Shown: positions 25,930 to 35,226 of the stretch, piece by piece
How the letters are laid out: each line of letters opens with the position of its first letter
How positions within the stretch are numbered: position 1 is the first letter of the stretch
DNA from: Pusillimonas sp. UBA3987
Lineage (GTDB): Bacteria; Pseudomonadota; Gammaproteobacteria; Burkholderiales; Burkholderiaceae_B
Direction of reading: 5' to 3'
Length of the DNA: 64,000 nt
Assembly (NCBI GenBank): GCA_002384935.1
Contig: DGCD01000014.1
Span: 124,001 to 188,000, forward strand
Notes under the pieces: generated by a model
Database searches by the model: none
Seen by the model: only the letters and a program-made list of their open reading frames with translations
Told to the model about the DNA's origin: nothing
Translations under genes and position numbers: made by a program

Positions 25930-27135
25930 ATGAACAACAACCCTGTCATTGTGTCCGGCGGCGGGCCGGTTGGATTAGTGGCCGCGTTATCGCTGGCCGA
26001 GAAAGGCGTGAATGTCGTGGTACTGGAAACCTGTGCCGATATACCCACCGACCTCAGGGCGGGGACGTTCCACCCCCCCACGGTTGAAATGCTTGATACC
26101 CTTTCCATTGGACAGGATCTGCTGAAACTGGGTATTCAAGTACCCGAGTGGCAAATCCGGGATCGCAAGAAAGGGCTGGTTGCCCAGTTCGACTTAGGCC
26201 GCATCGCCGACGAAACCCCTTATCCGTTCCGCCTGCATTGCGAGCAACATAAGGTTTCCCGCCTGGCTTACCAGGCCTTGCAGAACTTTCCGAATGCACA
26301 AGTGTTGTTCGGCCATGAATGCGTTGGCTTTACCCAGGACAATGACGGCGTCACAGTCAAAATCAAATCCGGTGATGCCACCCAGGAAGTACGCGCCAGC
26401 TATTTAATTGGTGCCGACGGTGCACGCAGCATTGTTCGCAAAACAGCTGATATTGAGTTCGAAGGTTTCACCTGGCCGGAACGTTTTCTGGTTTTTGCCA
26501 CCACATTCGATCTGAAGAGCGTAGGCTTTACCGGTAATGCCTACATTGCCGACCCGGACGAATGGGCCGCCATTTTTGTACAGCCGCACAACGGTCCTCC
26601 CGGTATTTATCGCGTGGCATTTCCCATCCAGCCCGACCAGGATGAAGAAACCGTGTTGTCGGACGATTACGTACAAAGCCGAATCCAGGGCTTTCTATCG
26701 CCCGACCGTACCTACGACATTCCTTATCGCAGCATCTATCGTGTGCATCAGCGGGTTGCCAAAACATTTCGCCAGGGTCGGATCATGCTGGCCGGTGATG
26801 CAGCGCACGTGAATAATCCCCTTGGTGGCATGGGCCTGAACAGCGGTATTCACGACGCCATGAACCTGGCCGACAAGCTGGCCAGGGTACTGCAAGACAA
26901 TGCAGATGACGCGCTGCTGGACCTTTACGATCGTCAACGCCGCATCACGAATGTTGAATACGTGCAGGCCATCACCATTCGCAACAAGAAAATGCTCGAG
27001 GAGCGCGACCCGCAAGTTCGTGCGCAGCGTCTGGACGAAATGCGCGAAACGGCCGCCGATCCCGAAAAGCATCGCGCATTCCTGATGAACTCATCGATGA
27101 TAAACAGCGTTCGCCGTGCAGCACAGATCGATTGA
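25930..27135 (+). CDS. FAD-dependent monooxygenase (UbiH/MhpA/PheA-like)
   Basis: This is a flavoprotein aromatic hydroxylase of 401 residues. It has the GxGxxG dinucleotide fold (VSGGGPVGLVAALSLAEKG near 8-26), the mid-protein motif IGADGARSIVRK near 160, and the GD motif LAGDAAHVNNPLGGMGLNSG near 287. Such enzymes add a hydroxyl group to a phenolic or heteroaromatic ring using NAD(P)H and O2. The start at 25930 places the Rossmann motif at the usual distance; an upstream in-frame extension lacks conservation. It lacks the C-terminal thioredoxin-like domain of longer PheA-type enzymes. Confidence 0.85.
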   Translation: MNNNPVIVSGGGPVGLVAALSLAEKGVNVVVLETCADIPTDLRAGTFHPPTVEMLDTLSIGQDLLKLGIQVPEWQIRDRKKGLVAQFDLGRIADETPYPFRLHCEQHKVSRLAYQALQNFPNAQVLFGHECVGFTQDNDGVTVKIKSGDATQEVRASYLIGADGARSIVRKTADIEFEGFTWPERFLVFATTFDLKSVGFTGNAYIADPDEWAAIFVQPHNGPPGIYRVAFPIQPDQDEETVLSDDYVQSRIQGFLSPDRTYDIPYRSIYRVHQRVAKTFRQGRIMLAGDAAHVNNPLGGMGLNSGIHDAMNLADKLARVLQDNADDALLDLYDRQRRITNVEYVQAITIRNKKMLEERDPQVRAQRLDEMRETAADPEKHRAFLMNSSMINSVRRAAQID

Positions 27136-27195
27136 TTTGGCAGGTTGGGGTACGTTTTCCCCAACTCTTTTTTTGGTAAAAATGTGCTAGAGTCG

Positions 27196-27210
27196 AAAAT
27201 GAGCATGTTT
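27196..27210. promoter_or_regulatory. Shared operator candidate, copy 2
   Basis: AAAATGAGCATGTTT is the exact reverse complement of the motif at 25805-25819. It lies 93 bases before the TAXI binding-protein start, a plausible site for control of the transporter/enzyme operon by the local TetR protein. A related CAGCATGT sequence occurs at 27237-27244. Confidence 0.55.
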
Positions 27211-27302
27211 CAGAAATTTTTACCCTCACTGTTTTCAGCATGTAGGGCTATGAAATTTCACATTGCTACTACATAAAATCAGTTCCACTCCAGGAGACAA
27301 AC

Positions 27303-28256
27303 ATGAAATTGAAATTTCTTACCGGGCTGGCATTAGCCATTGGCCTTACCAGCACCGCCATTGCCCAAAATGTCGGCGTAGGCACCATGAGCCAAGGTAC
27401 CATGAGCTACTCAAGCGGCTCTGCCATTGCCAAGGTGATTGCGGAACAAGCCAAAATGCAAGCTCGTGTACAGCCCAACAGTGGCGAAAGTGTCTTAATC
27501 CCTCTCGTTGATATGGGTGAGCTTGATTTTGGTATCGCCAACATCCTTGAGTCTGCTGAGGCAAAGCTTGGCGAAAGAGCATTTGAGAATCGACCTGCAA
27601 AAAACCTTCAGGTAGCAACCGTTCTATTTCCCCTGAAAACGGCACTGTTTGTACGTGCTGATTCCGATATCAACTCTATCGCGGACCTAAAAGGCAAACG
27701 CGTTACTTACGGCTTCACCGCCATGGGTTCTATTAACACCGTACTTGACGGTCTGTTAGCGACGGGAGGCCTAAACTCCGACGATATCAGCCAAGTGCTA
27801 GTCCCTAACGTAGTGCGAGGCGCCGATGAGCTAATCGCCGGCAATGCTGACGCATTCTACTTTGCTGTAGGTGCCGCCAAAGTGACCGAAGTTGATGCCT
27901 CTGTTGGTGGACTTCGCATGCTACCCATGGGTACCAGTGAATCCCAATTGGCCGCCATGCGAAAAATTTACCCCTACGGCTACTCCATCAATGAGACACC
28001 CCGACCTGGCCTCCCCGGCTTCACTGAGCCCACACCGGTTCTGGCCTACGACAATTTATTGCTGACCAGCCCCGCCACGCCTGACGAGGTCGTCTACAAA
28101 GCCATGAAGGCGCTGTATGAAAATCAGCCCGAACTGGCCAACTCTTTCGCCCCATTCCGTGGATTCAATGTCAAACAAATGTACAAGTCTGACATGCCTC
28201 TCGAATTTCACGCCGGCTCAATGCGCCTATTCAAAGAAGTAGGGCTGGTTAAATAA
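27303..28256 (+). CDS. TAXI-family TRAP transporter binding protein
   Basis: The 317-residue periplasmic protein has a signal peptide (MKLKFLTGLALAIGL...AIAQ) and the TAXI-type pattern: GTMSYSSGSAIAKVIAEQ near 30, a long MGELDFGIAN segment, and LKGKRVTYGFTAMGS near 130. It captures an organic acid for the fused TRAP permease immediately downstream (26 bases). CAGGAGACA precedes the ATG. It opens a run of same-strand catabolic genes whose composition looks more AT-rich by eye than the core genes. Confidence 0.92.
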   Translation: MKLKFLTGLALAIGLTSTAIAQNVGVGTMSQGTMSYSSGSAIAKVIAEQAKMQARVQPNSGESVLIPLVDMGELDFGIANILESAEAKLGERAFENRPAKNLQVATVLFPLKTALFVRADSDINSIADLKGKRVTYGFTAMGSINTVLDGLLATGGLNSDDISQVLVPNVVRGADELIAGNADAFYFAVGAAKVTEVDASVGGLRMLPMGTSESQLAAMRKIYPYGYSINETPRPGLPGFTEPTPVLAYDNLLLTSPATPDEVVYKAMKALYENQPELANSFAPFRGFNVKQMYKSDMPLEFHAGSMRLFKEVGLVK

Positions 28257-28282
28257 CCCTGCACCTCAAGCGGAAAAGCATC

Positions 28283-30226
28283 ATGAAAATCGCGGCGTCC
28301 GGGCGTCTTGGGCAAGGTCTTCCTGCACCTTTGCGAAATGCGGTATCCCTCATTCTTCAAGCCTTGCTGACACTGACAGTGATCGGCTGGGTTCTGAAGG
28401 TACCGTTGTATATGGGTTGGACGTTCTACAACGAACAGTTCCTGGCTCTCATTCTGGGCTTCGGTCTTGGCCTGGCGTTTTTACTCGTCCGTGCCCGGCC
28501 CTCACCACCCGACGCCCCCACGCCTTGGATTGATGCTATTGCGGGATTAGCGGGGCTGATAGCGTGTATTTACATTGCCATCCGCTATCCCGCACTGGTG
28601 AACGAGGTTATTTACCGCCCATTTGATGCCGTTGTTATTAGTGCCTTAATTGTCGGCTTAATTATTGAGGCAACTCGGCGTACGGCGGGCTTGACTCTGG
28701 TTATCGTCGTTCTGGTGCTTTTCCTTTATGCCCTGACCGGGCATTTGCTACCCGACACATTCGTTAGCAGACCGATCGACTTCACGCGCTTGCTGGTATA
28801 TCTGGGCATGGACACAAATGCCGTCCTGGGCCAGACCTTAGCCATTGCAATCATTGTCGTTATCCCCTTTACCCTGATGGGCCAAATATTGGCCGTCACA
28901 GGCGGTTCACAGTTTTTTGCAGATTTGGCAATGGCTATGATGGGACGCTACAGAGGCGGTTCTGCAAAGATTTCCGTTGCAGGCTCCGCACTTTTTGGCA
29001 TGATTTCCGGGAGTGCCGTCTCAAACGTCGCTGCGGTCGGCGTTGTCACCATTCCCATGATGAAGCGATCAGGCTTCCCAAGTCATACCGCCGCCGCCAT
29101 TGAAGCGGTCGGTTCAACCGGTGGGCAGCTCGCCCCTCCCGTAATGGGCGCCACTGCTTTTCTAATGGCCGAGTTATTGCAGGTTTCCTACGCGTCAGTA
29201 CTCATAGCCGCTTTTATTCCTGCGTTTCTATATTACTTGGCACTTTTCATTCAAGTTGATCTGGCCGCAGCCAAGCTGGGCATCAGAGGCGAACCAATGG
29301 ATCGCCTGCCGGCACTGAAAGAAGTGTTACGACAAGGTTGGTATTTCCCTATCCCTTTCGTCGTGCTGGTCTTCGGAATCATGTTTTACGGCGTGGCGGT
29401 TGAGTATGCCGCACTGCAAGCCTCAGCATTATTGCTTATTTTCAATTTGGCATTTGGATATAAAAAGCAACGCACTCCAATTAAAGAACTGCTGTTGGCA
29501 GCCATTAATACCGGGCGCGCCTCAATCGATATTCTTATTATTGCAGGCGCGGCAGGGCTGGTCATTGGGACGTTGAATCTGACGGGACTCGCCTTCGGAC
29601 TCACCTTGCAACTTTTGGCTGTGAGTGGCGATAGTATTTTGATACTCCTGCTCATGACTGCCGTTATTGCCATTATTCTGGGGATGGGAATGCCTACAGT
29701 CGGGGTCTACATCCTGCTGGCCACCCTCATTGCACCCGCGCTGATCGAGGCTGGCATTTCCCCAATGGCTTCCCACATGTTCGTCATGTACTTTGGGATG
29801 ATGTCCATGGTGACACCGCCTGTAGCCATTGCCGCCTTTGCTGCAGCCAATATTGCCGGGTGTGACGGCTCCAAAGCCGGTTGGGCGGCAACCAGGGTGG
29901 GATGGTGTTCCTACATTGTCCCCTTCCTTTTTGCCCTCTCACCCAGCTTACTTATGGAGGGCACGCTCACGTCAGTGTTATGGACCGTCACCACAGCCTC
30001 CATAGGCATCTTGGCGGGAACAGTTGCCGTTGTCGGCTATTTTTCGACAGCAGTCAATAGTGGTTATCGCGTCCTGTTTATGGTCGCCGGGCTCCTCATG
30101 TTAATTCCGGCGGATACCTTCTCCGATGCGGGGTGGACCGATGTGGTCGGCGTCATACTCATGGCCATTCTGACGGGACTGCACTTTCTAAATAAAAAGC
30201 GTGAAGCGACGACGCCCGCCACTTGA
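28283..30226 (+). CDS. TRAP transporter fused permease (4TM-12TM)
   Basis: This 647-residue, very hydrophobic protein combines the small and large TRAP membrane subunits in one chain, as is typical of TAXI systems. Family stretches include GSALFGMISGSAVSNVAAVG near 235, EAVGSTGGQLAPPVMGA near 273, and GMGMPTVGVYILLATLIAPAL near 470. It uses an ion gradient to import the acid bound by the TAXI protein. The substrate is unknown; the enzymes that follow suggest an aromatic or N-heterocyclic carboxylate. Confidence 0.94.
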   Translation: MKIAASGRLGQGLPAPLRNAVSLILQALLTLTVIGWVLKVPLYMGWTFYNEQFLALILGFGLGLAFLLVRARPSPPDAPTPWIDAIAGLAGLIACIYIAIRYPALVNEVIYRPFDAVVISALIVGLIIEATRRTAGLTLVIVVLVLFLYALTGHLLPDTFVSRPIDFTRLLVYLGMDTNAVLGQTLAIAIIVVIPFTLMGQILAVTGGSQFFADLAMAMMGRYRGGSAKISVAGSALFGMISGSAVSNVAAVGVVTIPMMKRSGFPSHTAAAIEAVGSTGGQLAPPVMGATAFLMAELLQVSYASVLIAAFIPAFLYYLALFIQVDLAAAKLGIRGEPMDRLPALKEVLRQGWYFPIPFVVLVFGIMFYGVAVEYAALQASALLLIFNLAFGYKKQRTPIKELLLAAINTGRASIDILIIAGAAGLVIGTLNLTGLAFGLTLQLLAVSGDSILILLLMTAVIAIILGMGMPTVGVYILLATLIAPALIEAGISPMASHMFVMYFGMMSMVTPPVAIAAFAAANIAGCDGSKAGWAATRVGWCSYIVPFLFALSPSLLMEGTLTSVLWTVTTASIGILAGTVAVVGYFSTAVNSGYRVLFMVAGLLMLIPADTFSDAGWTDVVGVILMAILTGLHFLNKKREATTPAT

Positions 30227-30241
30227 CTAGGGAATTGAACC

Positions 30242-31492
30242 ATGGACAAAAAGTATGATGTCGTAATTGTAGGTGCAGGGATCGGCGGACTCACGCTCGC
30301 CCTTAACTTGCACAAAGCAGGGTTCTCATGCGCGCTGTTTGAATCGGTTCCGGAAATCAAACCATTAGGCGCCGGCGTCAATCTCCTGCCCCACGCAGTC
30401 AAGGTACTCGACAGCCTCGGGCTAGTCCCAGCGCTATCCAAAATAGCCATCACAACAAAAGAATCTGTTTTTTTTAATAAATTCGGACAGTTCGTGTACA
30501 GCGAGCCTTCAGGCATCGATGCCGGATACAGTTGGCCTCAGTTTTCCATCCATCGGGGTGATCTGCAAAATACGCTTATCGACACTACTCGTGAACGCAT
30601 CGGGCGCGACGCAATCCACCTGGGCCATCGTTGCACAGGGGCAACGCAGAACGATACGGGTGTCATTGTTCACTTCGAACAGCCTGATGGGACCAAGGTC
30701 GATGTAAAAGGCGCACTTGTAATTGGTTGCGATGGAATCCATTCAGCCATCCGCAAACAGCTTTACCCCAACGAGGGAACACCCCGTTATTCAGGCGTGA
30801 ACATGTGGCGCGGGACAACCCACATGAAACCTTACCTCAGCGGAGCCAGTATGGTGCGGGCAGGTTGGTTATCGGTAGGAAAAATGGTTATTTATCCCGT
30901 CCGCAACAACATTGACGACCAAGGTAACCAATTAATCAACTGGGTCGCGGAAATTGAAGCTCCTTACCCCGCAAAACGCGACTGGAACGGAAAAGGCCGA
31001 CTTGAAGACTTTTTCCCGGCGTTTTCCGACTGGCATTTTGACTGGCTCGACGTGGCAGGCATGATCGAGCAAACAGAGCAGATCCTTGAGTACCCCATGG
31101 TCGATCAAGACCCCCTGCCACGCTGGAGCTTTGGTCGAATAACCCTCTTGGGCGACGCTGCACACCCCATGGTCCCCCGAGGCTCCAACGGTGCCGGACA
31201 AGCCATTCTCGATGCTCCCTGCCTGACTGAACAGCTTCAAGACCACGGCCTGACCGAAAAAGCCTTGTTTGAATATGATCGTATCCGCGTCAAAGCCACC
31301 ACTGAGGTGGTACTCATGAATCGGGTGGCCCCTCCCGACACGATTCTTAAAGAAGTGCACGACCGCACAGGCGGCAAGCCCTTCAAAAACCTTGATGACT
31401 ACATCAGTCAGGATGAACTCGCCTTGATCTCTAACAAATACAAGAGCGTCGCGGGTTTCAAAGTAGAAGATTTACGTAAAGAGGTCGTTTAG
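30242..31492 (+). CDS. FAD-dependent monooxygenase (PhzS/salicylate hydroxylase-like)
   Basis: This second flavin hydroxylase of the island has 416 residues, with VVIVGAGIGGLTLALNLHKAG near 7-27, IGCDGIHSAIRKQLYP near 163, and LLGDAAHPMVPRGSNGAGQA near 301. The SNGAGQAILDA stretch is typical of the PhzS-like flavin oxidoreductase group; related enzymes act on phenazine carboxylate, salicylate or hydroxynicotinate, some with decarboxylation. AGGGAA precedes the ATG. Together with the ADH/ALDH pair it would suit oxidation of a carboxylated ring; the exact substrate is not readable. Confidence 0.86.
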   Translation: MDKKYDVVIVGAGIGGLTLALNLHKAGFSCALFESVPEIKPLGAGVNLLPHAVKVLDSLGLVPALSKIAITTKESVFFNKFGQFVYSEPSGIDAGYSWPQFSIHRGDLQNTLIDTTRERIGRDAIHLGHRCTGATQNDTGVIVHFEQPDGTKVDVKGALVIGCDGIHSAIRKQLYPNEGTPRYSGVNMWRGTTHMKPYLSGASMVRAGWLSVGKMVIYPVRNNIDDQGNQLINWVAEIEAPYPAKRDWNGKGRLEDFFPAFSDWHFDWLDVAGMIEQTEQILEYPMVDQDPLPRWSFGRITLLGDAAHPMVPRGSNGAGQAILDAPCLTEQLQDHGLTEKALFEYDRIRVKATTEVVLMNRVAPPDTILKEVHDRTGGKPFKNLDDYISQDELALISNKYKSVAGFKVEDLRKEVV

Positions 31493-31493
31493 T

Positions 31494-32945
31494 ATGAAAC
31501 TCGCGCAACATTACATCGACGGGAAATGGATATCGGCTGTATCGGGAACCGGTAACATAAAACAGGGCGTCAACCCCGCTACCGGTGAGCATGCCTACGA
31601 CTATTGCGATGGCACCGAGGCAGAGGCACTGGCTGCGGTCGCGGCAGCACGACGCGCCTTTGATGAAACCAAATGGCGCAACAGCCCCCGTCTACGTGCC
31701 GAGACACTTCTTGACTTTGCTATGCGCATGGAAGCGCGCAAAGACGAAATCGCAGATTGGCTCGTCACCGTAAATGGCAAGCTGCGCCGTGAAGCCATAG
31801 GTGAAGTTATGGGCAGTGTGTCCGAACTGAAATACTATGCGGGGTTGGCCCGTACGCAATACGGACGTAACCTTGAGGTCGAGCCCGGCGCGTTCTCCAT
31901 ACTCGATCGCGAGGCTGCGGGTGTTGCCGCCATTATTCTGCCCTGGAATGCGCCCTTGTTATTGTTGGTCCGTTCTCTTGCACCGGCACTGGCAGCAGGA
32001 TGTTCAGTGGTCATCAAGCCCGCTTTTCAAACAAGCATAGCGCATAACCTTGCCCTTGAATGTATTACCTGCGACGAACGTGTTCCTGCCGGTATCATAA
32101 ATTCGATTATTGAGTCGGGTATTACCGTTTCCAAACACTTATGTGAAACACTGCTGATAGACGTGATCAGTTTCACAGGCTCTTCGCATGTTGGAAAACT
32201 CATCGCGGAATCGACGTCACCATCGCTTAAACGACTATCGCTGGAGTTGGGTGGAAAAGCACCCGCATTGGTTTTCCCCGACTGTGAGTTGAACAGCACG
32301 ATTACTGGCATCATTGCGGGTGGAACTGTATTGGCCGGACAACAATGTACTGCCATCACACGTATTCTGGTGCACGATGCAATCTATGATGCATTTCGAG
32401 CGCGCTTTGCTGACGCACTCAGAAACGTCAAAGTCGGCCCAGGCAATGAACCGTCCTCGCAAATGGGGTGCCTGATTGATATTGCAAATCGGGATCGCAT
32501 TGCGGCTTTGCTAGAAAAGGCCGACAAGGAAGCTCGGGTCGTTGTAAAAGGCCGTGTCCCCAGAGGGGAATTAGCTAAAGGCGCGTTTATTGAGCCCAGT
32601 CTAATCGAAGTCGATAATCTTGACTCTCCGTTTATTCAAGACGAATTGTTTGGGCCTTTGTTAGTTCTGGAGCGATTCCACAACGAAGACGAGGCTATCC
32701 ACCGCGCTAATGCGACCCGTTATAGCCTGGCCTCCAGCGTCTGGACACAAAACTTGTTTCTGGCGCGCCGTGTCGCCTCCAAACTAAATTTTGGCAATGT
32801 ATGGTGCAACACGCACAACCGGCTCTTTGCCGAAGCTGAAACAGGTGGATACGGCGACAGCGGTTACGGAAAACTGCACGGCCTGGAGGGCATGCACGAC
32901 TTTATGCGCACCAAACACTTTTATTTTGAAACAAAAACGTCATGA
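31494..32945 (+). CDS. NAD(P)-dependent aldehyde dehydrogenase
   Basis: The 483-residue enzyme oxidises an aldehyde to the acid. The catalytic Glu lies in LELGGKAPALVF (about 250) and the nucleophilic Cys in GQQCTAIT (about 284); IILPWNAPLLLLVRSLAPAL forms the cofactor-site loop near 147. It begins one base after the preceding monooxygenase stop and overlaps the alcohol dehydrogenase start by four bases (ATGA), so the alcohol-aldehyde-acid pair is translationally coupled. Confidence 0.93.
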   Translation: MKLAQHYIDGKWISAVSGTGNIKQGVNPATGEHAYDYCDGTEAEALAAVAAARRAFDETKWRNSPRLRAETLLDFAMRMEARKDEIADWLVTVNGKLRREAIGEVMGSVSELKYYAGLARTQYGRNLEVEPGAFSILDREAAGVAAIILPWNAPLLLLVRSLAPALAAGCSVVIKPAFQTSIAHNLALECITCDERVPAGIINSIIESGITVSKHLCETLLIDVISFTGSSHVGKLIAESTSPSLKRLSLELGGKAPALVFPDCELNSTITGIIAGGTVLAGQQCTAITRILVHDAIYDAFRARFADALRNVKVGPGNEPSSQMGCLIDIANRDRIAALLEKADKEARVVVKGRVPRGELAKGAFIEPSLIEVDNLDSPFIQDELFGPLLVLERFHNEDEAIHRANATRYSLASSVWTQNLFLARRVASKLNFGNVWCNTHNRLFAEAETGGYGDSGYGKLHGLEGMHDFMRTKHFYFETKTS

Positions 32946-34051
32946 ATATGGAAATCACCGCCGCTGTCTGCCGTGAAACACATCAGCCATTTTCGCTTGA
33001 AAGACTCGCACTGGAAACGCCACGGCCAAATGAAGTATTAGTCAAGATTGTTGCCACGGGCATCTGCCATACCGATGTCAATATGCGCAATACCGATGGC
33101 TTCACGCCCAAACCCACCGTACTCGGACATGAGGGTGCGGGGATTGTTGCACAAGTGGGTAACTCCGTCACAAAAGTGAAACCGGGCGACCCAGTCGTCA
33201 TCACCTTCGACTCGTGCGGCAACTGTCTTAGCTGCATCCAGGGCGACGCGGTTTATTGTCAATATCTGGGTCGCCATGCATTCTCGGGCAAGCGTATCGA
33301 CGGCACAACCGCCTTGCGTAAAGGCAGTGAACAAATCCATAGTCATTTTTTTGGCCAATCTTCGTTTGCCACTTACAGCATCTGTACCGAGCGCAATATT
33401 ATTCCTGTTGACCCGTCTGTCCCACTCGAATTACTGGGCCCGTTGGGTTGTGGCATCCAAACTGGCGCATCAACGGTCATAAATGCATTGAAAGTCCCGG
33501 CGGGAAGCAAAATAGGAGTATTGGGTGTGGGCTCGGTGGGCTTGGCATCGGTTATGGCCGCTCACTTATGCGGCGCGGCAACCATCGTTGCGTTGGACAC
33601 CCAGGCCGCACGTCTTGAGATAGCAAAGGAGCTCGGCGCTACTCATGTAATCAACGGAGCTAAAGAGGACACCTTTTCCCGCATTCGTGAAATTGCACCG
33701 CAAGGGTTGAATTATGTCGTCGACACCACGGGTCATTTGAGCATTATTAAAGAAGCCATAAACCATATGACGCCACGCGGTGTATGCGCCCTTATCAATA
33801 CAGCCAAAGGCGCCGATGCACAAATTAACATCCTTCAAATGGTATTGGGCGGACGTACGGTACGCGGCGTTCACCAGGGCGACAGCGTGCCGGAGATTTT
33901 TATTCCGCAAATGATCGAACTATACAAGCAAGGGCGCTTTCCCTTTGACCGGCTCATTCGTTTTTACGATTTTGCCGACATTAATCAGGCCGTCGAGGAT
34001 ATGGAGTCAGGGGTGGCAATCAAACCCGTTATCCGGATGCCGTTAAATTGA
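32942..34051 (+). CDS. Zinc-dependent alcohol dehydrogenase (aryl-alcohol type)
   Basis: This 369-residue medium-chain dehydrogenase has the catalytic-zinc motifs GICHTDVNMR (about 39) and GHEGAGIV (about 63), and the full structural-zinc set CGNCLSCIQGDAVYC (about 94-108). The cofactor fold is GVLGVGSVGLASVMAA near 187. Overall it resembles benzyl-alcohol dehydrogenases. It would oxidise a hydroxymethyl side chain to the aldehyde used by the coupled ALDH. Two close starts (32942, 32948) are possible. Confidence 0.92.
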   Translation: MNMEITAAVCRETHQPFSLERLALETPRPNEVLVKIVATGICHTDVNMRNTDGFTPKPTVLGHEGAGIVAQVGNSVTKVKPGDPVVITFDSCGNCLSCIQGDAVYCQYLGRHAFSGKRIDGTTALRKGSEQIHSHFFGQSSFATYSICTERNIIPVDPSVPLELLGPLGCGIQTGASTVINALKVPAGSKIGVLGVGSVGLASVMAAHLCGAATIVALDTQAARLEIAKELGATHVINGAKEDTFSRIREIAPQGLNYVVDTTGHLSIIKEAINHMTPRGVCALINTAKGADAQINILQMVLGGRTVRGVHQGDSVPEIFIPQMIELYKQGRFPFDRLIRFYDFADINQAVEDMESGVAIKPVIRMPLN

Positions 34052-34150
34052 ACGTCAACGACCCGGATTACAACGCAACTGAAAACTAAAACAGGTCAAC
34101 GAGATTGACCGAAACAGCATTTTCTATAGAACTTTAGTAAGGAGACCGCA

Positions 34151-35170
34151 ATGTTTATCAAGAATGGATGGTATGCCGCTGCCTGGGCTGATGACATCGG
34201 ACATCATCTTGTACAAAAATGGATTACTGGTGAACCGATTGTTCTTTATCGCACCCAGGCCGGTGAGGTTGTTGCGCTACACGACCGCTGTCCCCATCGG
34301 CGTGCCTCACTATCAAAAGGCAACCTCGTAGGTGATGATGTCCAATGCGCCTATCATGGCATAACCTTCGACTGCCAGGGCAAATGCGTACGCGTACCCG
34401 GGCAAGAAAAAGTACCAGGCGCATTGAGCTTGAAGCGTTATACAGTGGTAGAAAAGTGGCAATGGATCTGGATATGGATGGGCCAACCTGAGGAAGCCGA
34501 TGAATCATTACTTCCCGCCTTTGAATACAACGATAGCCCAGGCTGGAGAGTGGTGGGTGGATGTATCCCGGTTAAAGCAAACTACCAGCTTCTAACAGAC
34601 AACCTCCTCGATCTGACCCATGAAACATATGTACATGGAAAAACCATTGGTAACTCAGCCGTTGCAGAGACACCAATGGAGTATCAACTCAATGGCCATG
34701 AAGTTCACGTAAAAAGAATCATGGAAAACACGCCGCCGCCACCCTTATTCAAACGAGTACGCGGCTTTGAGGGCAACATTGATCGCTGGCAAATCATTCG
34801 CTTCCAGACTCCCGCCCACATCTCTATTGACGCACGAGGTTATCCTACCGGGGTAGACGACCTGGAACAAGGCATGCGCTGGTTTTCTTTGAACTCGCTT
34901 ACGCCGGTTGACGAAAGAAACACGCTTTATTTCTGGACGGTTGCACGTTGCTTTGATATTGAAAATGAAGCTTTGGATGAAATAATAAGAGACCAGATAC
35001 TCAAGACGTTCATGGAAGATGTCGAAGTAATCGAAGCACAACAGATATTAATTGAGACCGATGATCGCGCTTTACCGGAGATTAGTATCAGAGCGGATGG
35101 GGGCTCAATTTCGGCACGGCGTATTGTGGAAAAACTAGCATCACAAGACGCAAATGCGAGAGCCACCTAA
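34151..35170 (+). CDS. Rieske non-heme iron oxygenase (vanillate demethylase-like)
   Basis: The 339-residue oxygenase has a Rieske cluster CPHRRASLSKG...CAYHG (about 47-70) and a mononuclear iron site DNLLDLTHETYVHG (about 154-167). The layout matches VanA/TsaM-type enzymes that hydroxylate methyl or methoxy groups on aromatic acids. AAGGAGA precedes the ATG after a 100-base gap, so it may have its own promoter. No ferredoxin reductase gene is visible anywhere in the window, so electrons must come from elsewhere. The ADH and ALDH upstream would complete methyl-to-carboxyl oxidation. Confidence 0.92.
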   Translation: MFIKNGWYAAAWADDIGHHLVQKWITGEPIVLYRTQAGEVVALHDRCPHRRASLSKGNLVGDDVQCAYHGITFDCQGKCVRVPGQEKVPGALSLKRYTVVEKWQWIWIWMGQPEEADESLLPAFEYNDSPGWRVVGGCIPVKANYQLLTDNLLDLTHETYVHGKTIGNSAVAETPMEYQLNGHEVHVKRIMENTPPPPLFKRVRGFEGNIDRWQIIRFQTPAHISIDARGYPTGVDDLEQGMRWFSLNSLTPVDERNTLYFWTVARCFDIENEALDEIIRDQILKTFMEDVEVIEAQQILIETDDRALPEISIRADGGSISARRIVEKLASQDANARAT

Positions 35171-35226
35171 AAAACGCACAAACAAATGCTGAAACTGTTG
35201 GGTAAGGCTGTCCTGAAGGAGTCTTT

